From Hordeum vulgare subsp. vulgare (taxonomy: Eukaryota; Streptophyta; Magnoliopsida; Poales; Poaceae), in assembly GCF_904849725.1 (NCBI RefSeq), contig NC_058524.1, forward strand, positions 487,203,763-487,267,762: DNA of 64,000 nt, in the 5' to 3' direction. The notes under the pieces were generated by a model. It did no database searches and was not told the origin of the DNA. It saw only the letters and a list, made by a program, of their open reading frames with translations. Position 1 is the stretch's first letter; the number at the start of each line of letters is the position of its first letter. The position numbers and the translations under genes were made by a program. Below, piece after piece: positions 12,751 through 24,463 of the stretch.

Positions 12751-14372
12751 CACCTTAGGCCAAAAGCCTAAGCTTGGGGGAGTACGTGTTTCTCACCGAC
12801 TTTATATTCTTGCTCACACTTTCACCTTATTAGTCGGTGTTCACACCTTGCCACTGTATCATCCATGCTAGTTTATTTCTTTTTCTTGCTTTCTTCTTGT
12901 GTGTTTGTTTAGATTGAGAAAACCCAAAAAGATTTCCCGTTCTTCTTTTGCTTGTTGGGAGCTTTCCCGTGTAAATAGTTTTCTTTTTCTTTGGGTCAAG
13001 GTAGAAGACCATGGTTACAATGTTTAGTGGCTCTCGCATGCATATCTGTTTATCTGTCAAAGAGCCATATTACTTTGTCTTATCCTTTGTGTTTGCTTGC
13101 AGATTCCAGCTTAATCAAATGCATGAACACTCTCATTATGATTCTCATCATTCGGTCGTGCAAGTGAAAGGCAATAATGACGATATATGATGAAGTGACT
13201 GAGCCTGGAAAAGCTGGTATGAACTCGATCTATTTTGTTTTTGTAAATATGACTAGCTCATCGTTCCTAATTCAGCTTTGTTATGAGGGAAACATGTTTG
13301 CAATGACAACTTAGAGATCATAGTTTCTGATGCCATGCTTAATTAGCTAGGAGCTTATAATGGTTTGTGTTGGATGCCAACACGAATTTCAAGATTATTA
13401 TGATGTAGTATGATAGGATGGTATCCTCCTTTGAATGAATCAAGTGGCTTGACTTGGCACATCTTCACGCCTGTAGTTGAAACAAAATCAACATAGCCTC
13501 TATGATATTCATGTTTATGGTGATTTATGTCCTACTCATGCTTGCACTCAATGTTGGTTAATTTCAATGCATATCGATGACTGTTGTTGCTCTCTACTTG
13601 GTCGATTCCCAGTCTTTTGCTAGCCTTCACTTGTACTAAGCGGGAATACTGCTTGTGCATCCACTTCCATAAACCCAAAGTTGTTCCATATGAGTCCACC
13701 ATACCTACCTATATGCGGTATCTATCTGCCGTTCCAAGTAAATTTGCATGTGCCACTCTCCAAACCTTCAAGAATAATCTGTTTTGTATGCCTGAACTGC
13801 TCATGTGGTGACAAGGGGCGATCAGTATCTTCCATTCTAGGCGTGTTATCTTTGATACGTGTTTATTCACTATCATTCACGAGAAAGGGGCCGGTAATTG
13901 GAATGCCCACTTCCATGCTCAAATCTAAAAGATAATTGCAAACAAAACTCCCCCTGGATTGTTGTTGGTATGGACGGCACCCGAGTACTCGGCTAGTCGT
14001 GGAGTGTGATTGATCGGTGGTGGGGGAGTCAAAACTTTACTTTTATGTTTGGGAACCGCCTATAGCATGTATAGCATGGAAGATGGTGAAAACTCTTGGT
14101 CATCGCGTTGACAATGAAAGCATGACACCCAAAATTATTTATCTCTGTTTTAAAAGCTTGAGCTTTGGCACCTCTGCAAATCAATGCTTCCCTCTGCGAA
14201 GGGCATGTCTATTTATGTTTCTGTTGAGTCATCCTCTCCTTATAAAGGCACCAATTAGAGAGCACCTCCGTCATGTTTATGCTTTGCTTTTAATTGTTAT
14301 TGAGTATGACTGCGACTGGATCTTCTTTGCCATGAATTACAATGTTCAGTCAGCCCTTGGTCTTTGAAGGTG
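12751..14372 (+). other. Gypsy D non-coding 3' internal region
   Basis: No coding domain is seen on either strand; the open frames (13584-13811, 14017-14367) are short and unlike known proteins. The region is T-rich and AT-biased, as usual for the untranslated 3' part of such elements. It joins the 3' LTR abruptly at 14373 without a polypurine tract. Confidence 0.7.
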
Positions 14373-15485
14373 CTCAGGGCTCCGCCGCCTCCAACTCCAG
14401 CTCTATTTAGTCCCTTTCGCCCGGAAAAAAAATCAAGGAGAAGAATTCATCGCGTTTTACGATACGGAGGCGCCGCCACCACCTGTTCTTCCTATGGAGG
14501 GCAGATCTCGAGTCCGTTCTCGGTTCCGGAGAGGGGAGATCGTCGCCATCGTTATCACCAACCTTCCTTCATCGACAATTCCATGATGCTCTTTACCGTT
14601 TGTGAGTAATCTCATCGTAGGCTTGCTGGTCGGTGATGGGTTGGATGAGATCTATCATGTAATCGAGTTAGTTTTGATGGGGATTGATCCCTAGTATCCA
14701 CTATGTTCTGAGATTGATGTTGCTACTACTTTGGCATGTTTAATGCTTGTCACTAGGGCCCGAGTGCCATGATTTCAGATCAGAACCTATTATGTTCTCG
14801 TCAATATATGTGTGTTCTTGATCCTATCTTGCAAGTTGTAGTCACCTACTATATGTTATGACCCGGCAACCCCGGAGTGACAATAGCCGGAACCACTCCC
14901 GGAGATGACCATAGTATGAGGAGTTCATGTATTCACTAAGTGCTAATGCTTTGTTCCGGTTCTCTATTAAAAGGAGAACCTTAATATCCCTTAGTTTCCA
15001 TTAGGACCTCGCTGCCACGGGAGGGATGGACAATAGATGTCATGCAAGTTCTTTTCCTTAAGCACGTATGACTACATACGGAATGCATGCCTACATTACA
15101 TTGACGAACTGGAGCTAGTCACATATCTCCCCATGTTATAACTTTTGCATGATGAATGTCATCCGGCATAATTATCCATCACCGATCCAATGCCTACGAG
15201 TTTTTCCTACTGGTCCTTGCTACGTTACTTTGCCGCTACTGCTGTCACTGCTGCTACTGTTACCGCTACTGCTGTCACTGTTACTATTGCTACTGTTGCT
15301 ATCACACTACTCTGTTACTAAAACTTTGCTGCATATACTAAGTCTTTCAGGTGTGGTTGAATTGAAAACTCAGCTGCTAATACTCGAGAATATTCTTTGG
15401 CTTCCCCTTGTGTTGAATCAACAAATTTGGGTTTAATACTCTACCCTCGAAAACTGTTGCGATCCCCTATCTTTGTGGGTTATCA
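14373..15485 (+). repeat. 3' LTR of gypsy D, missing its first ~290 bases
   Basis: The sequence from 14373 (CTCAGGGCTCCGCCGCCTCC) to 15485 (GTGGGTTATCA) matches 1827-2696 plus 6909-7129 of the 5' LTR. The equivalent of 1535-1826, including the TGATACGTCTCC start, is absent, as is the polypurine tract. The TSD outside the 3' end is intact, so the loss is an internal deletion after insertion. The trinucleotide tract at 15232-15303 is longer than in the 5' LTR. Confidence 0.85.
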
Positions 15486-15588
15486 TGCTTCACAGAAATT
15501 CTACATTACTTCGGATCCACAATATGTCAACCACATATACTTATCAGAAATTCTATAGTGCTCCCACTCACTTCTTTGGAAATACAAG
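15486..15588 (-). pseudogene. Copia C: short pol fragment between insertions D and E
   Basis: About 100 bases of copia C pol. They match 63363-63465 of element L almost base for base, including ACATTACTTC and CCACATATACTTATCAG. Bounded by the TGCTT duplication (left) and the ACAAG duplication (right). Confidence 0.88.
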
Positions 15589-18500
15589 TGTAACATCCCA
15601 AATTTTGGAATGTTAATATAATTATTAGATTGATTGTTTGTTTGTTTGAGTGATTGAAACTTGAGTGAAATTTAAAACTTTTTAAAACTTTTGAAGGAGA
15701 GGGAATAAAATGACTTTCCCAAAATTTTCTATTTTGAATCCCTATTCAATTTTTGAGTTTGAATATTTTCAAAAACCCACTGATAAGAAAAATGAGAGGA
15801 GGAAAATGACACTCCAAAATCAGAGACAATGTCTTGATTCAAATCTAAGTATTTGCAATTTATTTGAAATTCAAATTCCTTTCATTTTAAAGTTATTGCA
15901 AAAAAAAAATTCTTAAAAAAAATATTTTATTTGGTGTTGAAAATATGTTCATGTGATAGGAAATTTTATTCTGAAATTTTTGACATATAATATGCCTATA
16001 TAAAATTATCTCTTAATTTTAGTTTTCTTCACAGTTCTTTTTTCAAAAAAGAAACACTATTCATTCGAAATTTCAAAAAAAACAAGGCTGGGCCGAATTG
16101 CGTGATGCAGCCGGCCGAAGCTTATTGCCCATGCGGTGATTTGCTTCTTTTCTTTTTTCTCCTCATTACGTATATGTTTAGTCCCACATTGCCTAGCTAT
16201 TGATCTTTAGACCTCCCTTTCACCTATAAATATAGACCCATAGAAGCATCCAAAAATCATCTATTTCGGGTCAAATCAATCTTTTGGTTTGACTAGATTT
16301 ATTAAATAAAAATGTTTTCTTCTCTTCGGCGGGATTTCTCGAAGTCGTCTTCTCTTTGGAATTATCCCTTCTCTGCATTCTAGAGTAATTAGATTTATCA
16401 ATTAGTCTCTGTATTTACACATTAGTCCTAAAATTCTTTTAGACATAGCACTTTTCTTCCGTAAAACAGCTTGGCCCTGATTTTCAAATAGCCATAACTT
16501 TTTACTCGTTTGCCCGAATTAGATGAAACCAACGCCTAGAGTTTCGTCTTGATCCCACCTATCCGGTGAACCTATCATATCAACTTTTTGAAATTTTCAA
16601 CTTTCAAAATTTGTTCACATTCATATTCAAAATTCTTTTGATCATATCTTTTTATCCGTAGCTCCGTTTTAGATGAATCCAATTGCATCGGATTCGTATC
16701 AAAGTAATCTTCCCGTTTGTATCATTAGTTTTAATTTTTAAACATATAATTTTGATCAAATCAGATTTATCTATTAGTGCCCAAAAGTGTTCACATCGTT
16801 CTAAGCCGATTCAATGTTATATTGAAGTATTTGTATCTTTTGATCCGCTATTTCAAATCTAGTAAAAATATCTACATGTTCATGTTGATCTCCTATATCC
16901 AGTAGCATCATTAGTTTCGACCTTTGAACCTTACAAATTTGAGCGATTTAAATTTGTATTCGAACATTCATTTGATCTTACCTTGCAAACAGTAGCACCT
17001 TTTCCATTGATTTTCTTTTGCCCCTAAACACTTGCGTTATGTACTTTCTATTCATAAAACCATGCTCCAATTCAAATACTTTTGACCTTTATGGAATTCA
17101 TATTCTATCCATACTTCAATTCGCTATAACTTGTGTTGTAGTGCTCCATTTCAAGAAATTCTTTCTATAAATAAATTCTGATGTCTTATACTATTTGTCA
17201 AACAACATTCATGTTGTTCTCCTAATATTTTTTATCATCTCCCATAGTATATGCAAGTCGAGCTTATATAGCGATAGTTGATCATCCTTTGACTTTTTTG
17301 AGTTGACCCCTTTCACCGTTCCTTTTACAACACCATAAGGCCCTATCTTTTCTTATTAAATCTTGGTATGTCGTTATTTTGTACCAAGACATGTTTTGTT
17401 CTAATGTTCTTTTGGTTCTTCCTCTTGGCATGAATGTTTATTGAATGCTATCCGTTTACGATAGATTGCTCGAAGTGTGGCGAGTAGAATTATCAGGATT
17501 ATGAGAGCGACTATCTTCATCAAGTAATACCAGGCAAGTTCACATTGATCATATTTTTACCTATGGTTTTATTGCATTAGTTTCAACCTTCTTCACCCAT
17601 TGCATGCGAGTAGGTACTTGGAAACTTTGGTTATTGGGTGGTATGTTATGATAGGCACCCCTAAACCCTTGTTACTTTGGCCGGGACGTTATTTCGCTAT
17701 GCTCCTAGTAGACGGGATTTGGTTGAGTGTTTATCAGGAGTGTTATGAGAAACTTAATAATCAAGACCTGATGACTCAAAGACTTGCAAGACCTCAGAAC
17801 GAAATATACCTCTGGGTGAAGGATGGTTTAGATGGGCTCCCTGGATAAACCAGTGGACGACCCGGGATGCATGGAGAAACGCCATGACATCTTGCGGAAA
17901 GCTTCACCCAGGCACGAAGAGATGGATGGATACTTCAAGACCCAAGGCTTACCTGCACAGCCACAAGTCATTATGGGCTCTGGCTTGGTTGGACAACGTG
18001 GCGACTCTGGACAGGCGGTGCTAGCAGATGTAGAAGAACGGTAGGATTGGATGGGCACCGACAGGGGATCAGAGGGACCCGTTCAAAGACCATGTTTTGA
18101 TCATCTGGTCTTCAAACACCCTAAAGTGCGAGGACAAACTCAAAGGCGGTCAAATCTTGTGGGGAACGTGTGCAAAACTCTGCAGAGTACTCAAACCTAA
18201 TCGATTAGCCGTGTCCACGGTCATGGACAACTTGAGCCAAAGGAACTGAAGTTATCGGGAATTCTCAACACAAATAAAAAAATTGATGTGGGTATTATTG
18301 ACAACTTGGGTACGAGAATTGGTTGGTGGAACCATCTCGTTAACAACCAACAATGTAGTAATATTTTGCTTTTAGCCTTCTCTTGTTGTAGGAGAAAACT
18401 TTGCTTTCCGCTAAAAACTTATAAACCCCACCTGCCATATATGCATATAGTATAGATGATTACTTTTCACCCCTCTCTTATGTGACTTGCCAGCATATTC

Positions 18501-18798
18501 AATATGCTGACCTACACGGCTGCAACGTCTTATGTTGCAGATATTTTCTTCGACGAGTAAGAGTACGATTCAGGGTTACGGTCTACACTCAACTTGTCGT
18601 TCGTGTTTACTGGGACTCCACTCCCTTTGACTGTTTCCGTTGAGATTTTAAGGTATATATATATATATATCAGTTTTACGTTATTTACATGTGATTGCAC
18701 TTTGAAATATACATTGATGTACTCTGTGTGCCAGCATACTGATCCAGGGATGGCATAGATACACAGAGGCTTGACTCGTTTTGAGTCGGGTCGCTACA
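15589..18798 (+). mobile_element. Solo LTR E (3.2 kb)
   Basis: Flanked by ACAAG at 15584-15588 and 18799-18803. It starts TGTAACATCCCAAATTTTGG and ends TCGGGTCGCTACA. A plausible promoter, CTATAAATATAGA, lies at 16224-16236, which supports plus orientation. The 17770-18798 part matches solo LTR H in reverse complement. A TA microsatellite sits at 18655-18670. The 16040-17580 part is AT-rich and non-coding. No internal region or primer site is present, so it is a solo LTR. Confidence 0.85.
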
Positions 18799-18955
18799 AC
18801 AAGTTTCTCATAAACCTTGTACAAACACAAAAGCTTTGATCATCTCATCGAAGCGTATATTCCAACTCCAAGATGCTTGCACCAGTCCATAGAAGGATTG
18901 ATGGAGCTTGCATACTTGTTAGCATCCTTAGGGTTGACAAAAACTTCTCGGTGTA
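18799..18955 (-). pseudogene. Copia C: pol fragment between insertions E and F
   Basis: Degenerate reverse-transcriptase-region sequence of copia C, matching 63462-63623 of element L. The right boundary GTGTA (18951-18955) pairs with TTGTA at 48609-48613, where the copia resumes. Element L reads GGTTGTATAACATAC across the same point. Confidence 0.87.
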
Positions 18956-20498
18956 TGCTACTTCTCAAACAATAGCGCCAGAAATTGACACTTTGATGGA
19001 GACTTGCTTGCATTGGTTTTTCCCTTGAAGAGGAAAGGGTGATGCAGCACAGGAGCAGTAAGTATTTCCCTCAGTTTGAGAACCAAGGTATCAATCCAGT
19101 AGGAGAATCTCATCAAGTCCAGAGTACCTGCGCAAACACAAAAGAGCTTGCACCCAACGCTATAAAGGGGTTTTCAATCCCTTCAAGATTGATTGCAAAG
19201 TGAGATCTGAAGGAGGAAAGTGCAACGAAGTAAAAGTGTAAGGCTGAAAATATGGTGTGGAGTAGACCCGGGGGCCATAGTGTTCACTAGAGGCTTCTCT
19301 CAAAATAGCAAATACTACGGTGGGTGAACAAATTACTGTCGAGCAATTGATAGAACCGCGCAAAGTCATGACGATATCTAAGGCAATGATCATACATATA
19401 GGCATCACGTCAGAGACAAGTAGACCGATACTTTCTGCATCTGCTACTATTACTCCACACATCGACCGCTATCCAGCATGCATCTAGTGTATTGAGTTCA
19501 TGACGAACAGAGTAACGCCTTAAGCAAGATGACATGATGTAGAGGGATAATCTCAAACCAATGATGAAAACCCTATCTTTTTACCCTTGATGGCAACAAC
19601 AGAATGCTTGCCTCGCTACCCCTTCTTTCACTGGGTGAGGTCATCGCACGGTATGAACCCAAAACCAAGCACTTCTCCCATTGCAAGAATCATAGATCTA
19701 GTTGGTCAAACAAAACCCACAACCCGAAGAGAATTACAAGGATATGAAATCATGCATAAGAGATATCAGAAGAAACTCAAATAAGATATATAGATAATCT
19801 GATCATAAATCCACAATTCATCGGATCTCGACAAACACACCGCAAAAGAAGATTGCATCGGATAGATCTCCATGAAGATCATGGAGAACTTTGTATTGAA
19901 GATCCAAGAGAGAGAAGAAGCCATCTAGCTACTAGCTATGGACCCGTAGGTCTATGGTGAAATACTCACGCATCATCGGAGAGGTCATGGTGTTGATGAA
20001 GAAGCCCTCCGTATCCGAATCCCCCCTCCGGCAGGGCACCGGAACGTGCCCCAGATGGGATCTTGCGGAGACAGAAGCTTAGGCGGCGGAAAAGTACTTT
20101 CGATGATCTCCTGATTTTTTCTGGAATTTATGGGAATATATAGGAGAAAGACCTAGGGAGAGGTGGCCCAGGGAGCCCACAAGCCTGCGAGGCGCGGCCC
20201 CCCTGGCCACGGCTAGGGGGCTTGTGGGGTCCGTGGTGGCCCCCTGCCCTAGTTCTCAGACTCCCCGGTCTTCTTCTCTTTCGGAAAAAATCTTTTTGGA
20301 AGTTTTGTTCCGTTTGGACTCCGTTTAAAATCTTCCTCTGAAAAGGTTCAAAAACACGGAAAAAACAGGAACTGGCACTTGGCACTGAGTTAATAAGTTA
20401 GTCCCAAAAAATATATAAAAGGCATACAAAACATCCAAAGTTTGGCAATGTAATAGCATGGAACCATCAAAAATTATAGATACGTTGGAGACGTATCA
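18956..20498 (-). repeat. 3' LTR of gypsy F
   Basis: About 1.54 kb, from TGATACGTCTCCAACG at 20498 (minus strand) down to GAGAAGTAGCA at 18956. It matches the 5' LTR at 47069-48608 with scattered differences and small indels, showing that insertion was not recent. A polypurine-rich motif, AAGCTTGGGGATGC (minus strand, 20500-20513), lies directly before it. Confidence 0.9.
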
Positions 20499-22704
20499 AG
20501 CATCCCCAAGCTTAACTCCTGCTCGTCCTCTAGTAGGGAAGTGATAAAGACTGAATTTTTGATCTGGAATGCTACCTAGCATAGTTGTCCTTTGCAATTT
20601 ATTTCGTGTGACATGAATGTTCAAATCCGTAAGATTCAAAACAATAGTTTGCTATTGACATGAAAACAATAATACTTCAAGAAAACTAGCAAGGTAATCA
20701 TGAACTTTCAAAATAACAAGGCCAAGGAAAGTTATCCCTACAAAATCATATAGTCTGGCTATGCTCCATCATCCTCACACAACTAATGTAAATCATGCAC
20801 AACCACGGTATTGGCCAAGTAATTGTTTTCGCACTCTTACTTTCTCAAACTTTTTATAACTATCACGCAATACATGAGCGTGAGCCATGGATATGCACTA
20901 TACGTGGAATAGAGTGTGGTGGAGGTTGTGAGACAAAAAAGGAGGAGATGGTCACATTGACTCGGTGTATCAAAGGGCTATGGAGATGCGCATTAATAGA
21001 TATCAATGTGAATGAGTAGGGATTGCCATACAAAGGATGCACTAGAGCTATAAGTATGTGAAAGCTCAAAAGGAGAACTAGTGGGTGTGCATTCAACTTG
21101 CTTGCTCACGAAGACCTAGGGCAATTTTGAGGAAGCCCGTCATTGGAATATACAAGCCAAGTTATATGATAAAGATTCCCACTAGCATGTGGTATTGATG
21201 CAACGAGAGGCTCTCAATCATGAAGAACATGGTGCTATTATGAAGCACAAGTGTGGAAAAAGATAGTAGCCTTGTCCCTTCTCTCTTTTTCTCTCTTTTT
21301 TTTTATTTTTTTATTTGGGCTCTTAGGCCTCTCTTTTTTTATTTCCTCACATGGGAAAATGCTCTAATAATGATGATCATCACACTTTTATTTACTCACA
21401 GCTCAAAGCTTAGAACGATGATGACTCTATAGGAAATGCCTCCGGCAGTGTACCGGGATGTGCAACGATCTAGCTTGGTGTATGATGTTGAAACATCTCG
21501 CTAGCTATCTTACGATCATGCAATGGCAATATGAGAGTGACGGCACAAGTCATGAGACGGAACGGTGGGATTTGCATGGCAATATATCTCGGAATGGCTA
21601 TGAAAATGCCATAGTAGGTTGGTATGGTGGCTGTTTTGAGGAAGGCATATGGTGGGTTTGTGCACCGGCGAAAATTGCACGGCACTAGAGAGGTTTGCAA
21701 TGGTGGAAGGTGAAAGTGCATCTATACCATGGACTCACATTAGTCATGAAGAACTCACATACTTGTTGCATAAATTTTTATTAGTAATCGAAACAAAGTG
21801 CTAAATGCATACTCCTAGGGGAAGGGTTGGTAGGTGTTAACCGTCGCGCGATCCCGACCTCAACACAAAGGATGACAATCAATAGATCAATTATGCTCTG
21901 ACTTCCTAACATAGAGGTTCACCATACGTGCATGCTACGGGAATCACTAACTTCAACACAAGTATTTCTAGATTCACAACACCCTACTGACATAGCTCTT
22001 AATAGTACCAAATCCATGTCTCAAAACTAATTGAGAGGAATCAAGACTTCTCTTTCTACTCAATGCACATGAAGATGGAGATTTTTTTATCCTCTTTGGG
22101 TACCTATCACCTTTGGGACTACTTTTATAGCATAAGCCAATTACCAAGTCACGCACGGCCGTGCTCTAAAAGACCTAAGTGAAGCACATAGAGCAAAATT
22201 ATCTAGCTCAACAGGATATAAGTGAAGCACGATGAGCATTCTAGCAAAATCACGATGCGTGCATGTCTCCCTCTAAAGATGTGCAGCAAGGATGATTGTG
22301 ACACAACAAAAAGAAAAGAATCCTAAGATACAAGACGCTCCAAGCAAAACACATATCATGTGGTGAATAAAAATATAGCTCCAAGTAATGTTACCGATGG
22401 ATTGAAGACGAAAGAGGGGATGCCTTCCCGGGGCATCCCCAAGCTTAGGCTTTTTGGTGTCCTTGAATTTGGCTTGGGATGCCTTGGGCATTCCCACGCT
22501 TGAGCTATTTCCACTCCTTGTCTCTTTGTCCATGAGAACATCACCCAAAACTTGAAAACTTCACAACACAAAACTTAAACAGAAATTTGTGATAACATTA
22601 GCACAAGAAAACAAACTACCACCACTTTAGGTACTGTAGAAATCTTGATTTCTATTTATATTGGTGTTGGGCTACTGTATTCTCACTTTTCCATGGCTAG
22701 TACT
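20499..22704 (-). other. Gypsy F non-coding 3' internal region
   Basis: No protein domains are recognised on either strand. The stretch contains a pyrimidine-rich run (about 21270-21345) and a second copy of the polypurine-like motif GCATCCCCAAGCTTA at 22433-22447, identical to 20500-20514 next to the 3' LTR. The region ends at AGTAC (22700-22704), the target site of solo LTR I, and resumes at 44325. Confidence 0.75.
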
Positions 22705-24247
22705 GTAATGCCCCAAGAGTATACCTTTCCCTTTTTGGAACCTGGCCTATGTGGGTCCAACTTGTCTTTGATATGAGAGAGTTCTATGCATATGATTTCA
22801 TGTGATGTCACCTTGTTATTTCTCCCTTTGCATGCATGCATTTCATATCACTCCATGTGGTATGTGTGATGCCTTGTGATCGTATGTGTTTGTGTGATCC
22901 ATGGTGGTGTGGTGATGTGATGGGTTAGCTTGTGTGGAGTATGCATGTGTTAGTAGGAATCACCTTGTGATTTGCATAGGTTTCAAAACCATCTTCCCCC
23001 CTCTCTATTCCATCTTAATGTCAAGTTTCACTTGATCCTTTTCTGTTTTAAAAATGTCCCTGATTTAGCTTATGTTTGTGGTGAATTTGTGATGTGATAT
23101 TGCTCTTTTGAATGGGTGTGCAAATGGTGCAAATAGATACAAAACAGACTCCAATAAATTTGTTTTGTAAATATTTAGTTGCTCCAAATATCCATTTTAC
23201 AATTGATTCAATTAGGGCATAATTTCTTATGTCCAGGGGTGTGCTTGTTTTATTTTTAGTATCTATAGTTTAGGCTATGCTTTTATTTGTTTCCCTAATG
23301 TTGCTAGTAATGGAAAAAACCCAGGAGTTATTTCTTCTTATGTGGCGCCTCAGGTGGGCTTCCTCCCCCCTGAGCGGCCCAGTTCTCCTCTCCCCGCAAT
23401 AGAGCCCAGCTGCACGACCGCCTTCCTCCTCCTGACGTCGTCTGCTACCGTGCCTCCTTTCCGTTTGAGCTTCAGAGAGAGAGAGCGTGTCGCCGTGAGG
23501 AACACAGACGTCGAGGCCCTCCCCATAAAGCGTGGGCGTCCATGCCCCCTCTTCCCTAGGGTTCCTCATCTCCCCGTCCGCCGCCGCCACCTCTCTCCAT
23601 CTCCCTCCTTCCTTCCTTCCCCCTCTGGTAAGTCTATACGGATCGAAACAGAGAGAGAAGAGAAGAGAAGTGATCGCCGGCGTCTACCCCTGCTCCCGTT
23701 GTCATCCGGCGCCGCCACCATGTCCAGGGGCTCGGGGATGCACCCCGTGCTCCATTCCCGTCGTCGCTGAGGTCGAGGAGCGACCTCATCGATGGGCAGG
23801 AGCTCGCCATCGACTCGGACCTGGAGTTCTTTGTCCTCTCCTTTGATCTGCTGTAGGCCCTCTTCTTCAGTACAACTACCTCCTCTCAAGCCGGCCTCCT
23901 CCTCCGATCGGCGCCCCCTCTTCCTTCCCTAGGTGAGCTAGTGCTCCTCCCTCCTTCCCCTCGAGTAGATCAGGCTGAGATCATCGGCACACCTCTGTCC
24001 CGAGAGGATATCTCGCATGCATGTGTGTGTTTTGTGTTGTGTGTGCTCGGTAGACGTGGGTGCAGAGCAGGGGCTTTCTCCCCCTCGTAGTAGCAGCGTC
24101 GTAGCGTGATGGTTCTTCCCGAGGCGCAGCAGCAGTAGCAGTGCAGCTCCGGCGGCCTCTCTGTCACCGGCAACTCTCTGTAGGCAGAGCAGGGCATGCC
24201 TGCAGGTTACCTTGTAGGCTGTCCCCTCTCTGTCAGATCCCGAAGTG

Positions 24248-24463
24248 TAGCGTGGTGCTAGATGCAGTGCGTTGATGTAGTTCTGGTCGTGGGTTCGATT
24301 CCCCCTCGAACCCTTTTTTGCTATTATTTCGGCCAGTGGCAGTTACAGTAGAAGCAGAGCAGGTTAACCTGCTTAGCCCCCCCCCCCATCTCTGTCGAGC
24401 AAAAGACAGTAGCCCAGTGGTATGTTGCATAGTTGTGATCCAGGGGGTGCAGGGTTCGATTCC
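24248..24463 (+). repeat. Two tRNA-like A-box/B-box pairs in the Sukkula-like LTR
   Basis: Unit 1 has an A-box-like TAGCGTGGTGC at 24248-24258 and a B box GGTTCGATTCC at 24292-24302. Unit 2 has TAGCCCAGTGG at 24410-24420 and the identical B box at 24453-24463, followed by a T-rich run. The B boxes match the RNA polymerase III consensus, and in unit 2 GCAGG and CCTGC flank the B-box loop as a stem. There is no acceptor stem and no clear anticodon arm, so these are not functional tRNA genes. They look like tRNA-derived pieces captured by, or evolved within, the LTR. Confidence 0.5.

Larger units (their letters stand above)
1535..15485 (+). mobile_element. Gypsy element D, Athila-like, gag-only, non-autonomous
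   Basis: A complete insertion flanked by TGCTT (1530-1534 and 15486-15490). It starts TGATACGTCTCCATCG and ends GTGGGTTATCA. It has a 5' LTR (1535-7129, interrupted by solo LTR G), a gag-like coding region (7200-12700, interrupted by solo LTR H), a non-coding 3' region and a truncated 3' LTR (14373-15485). Removing the two nested LTRs and their TSD copies leaves about 6.5 kb. No protease, reverse transcriptase or integrase is seen, so it must have depended on a partner element. The style resembles Triticeae Sabrina/WHAM-type elements, but I cannot fix the family name without a search. Confidence 0.9.

Noticed and set aside
20795..22571. Short open frames in the 3' part of gypsy F as host genes
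   Set aside because: They lie within the bounds of gypsy F, are under 100 residues, overlap on both strands and match no known family.
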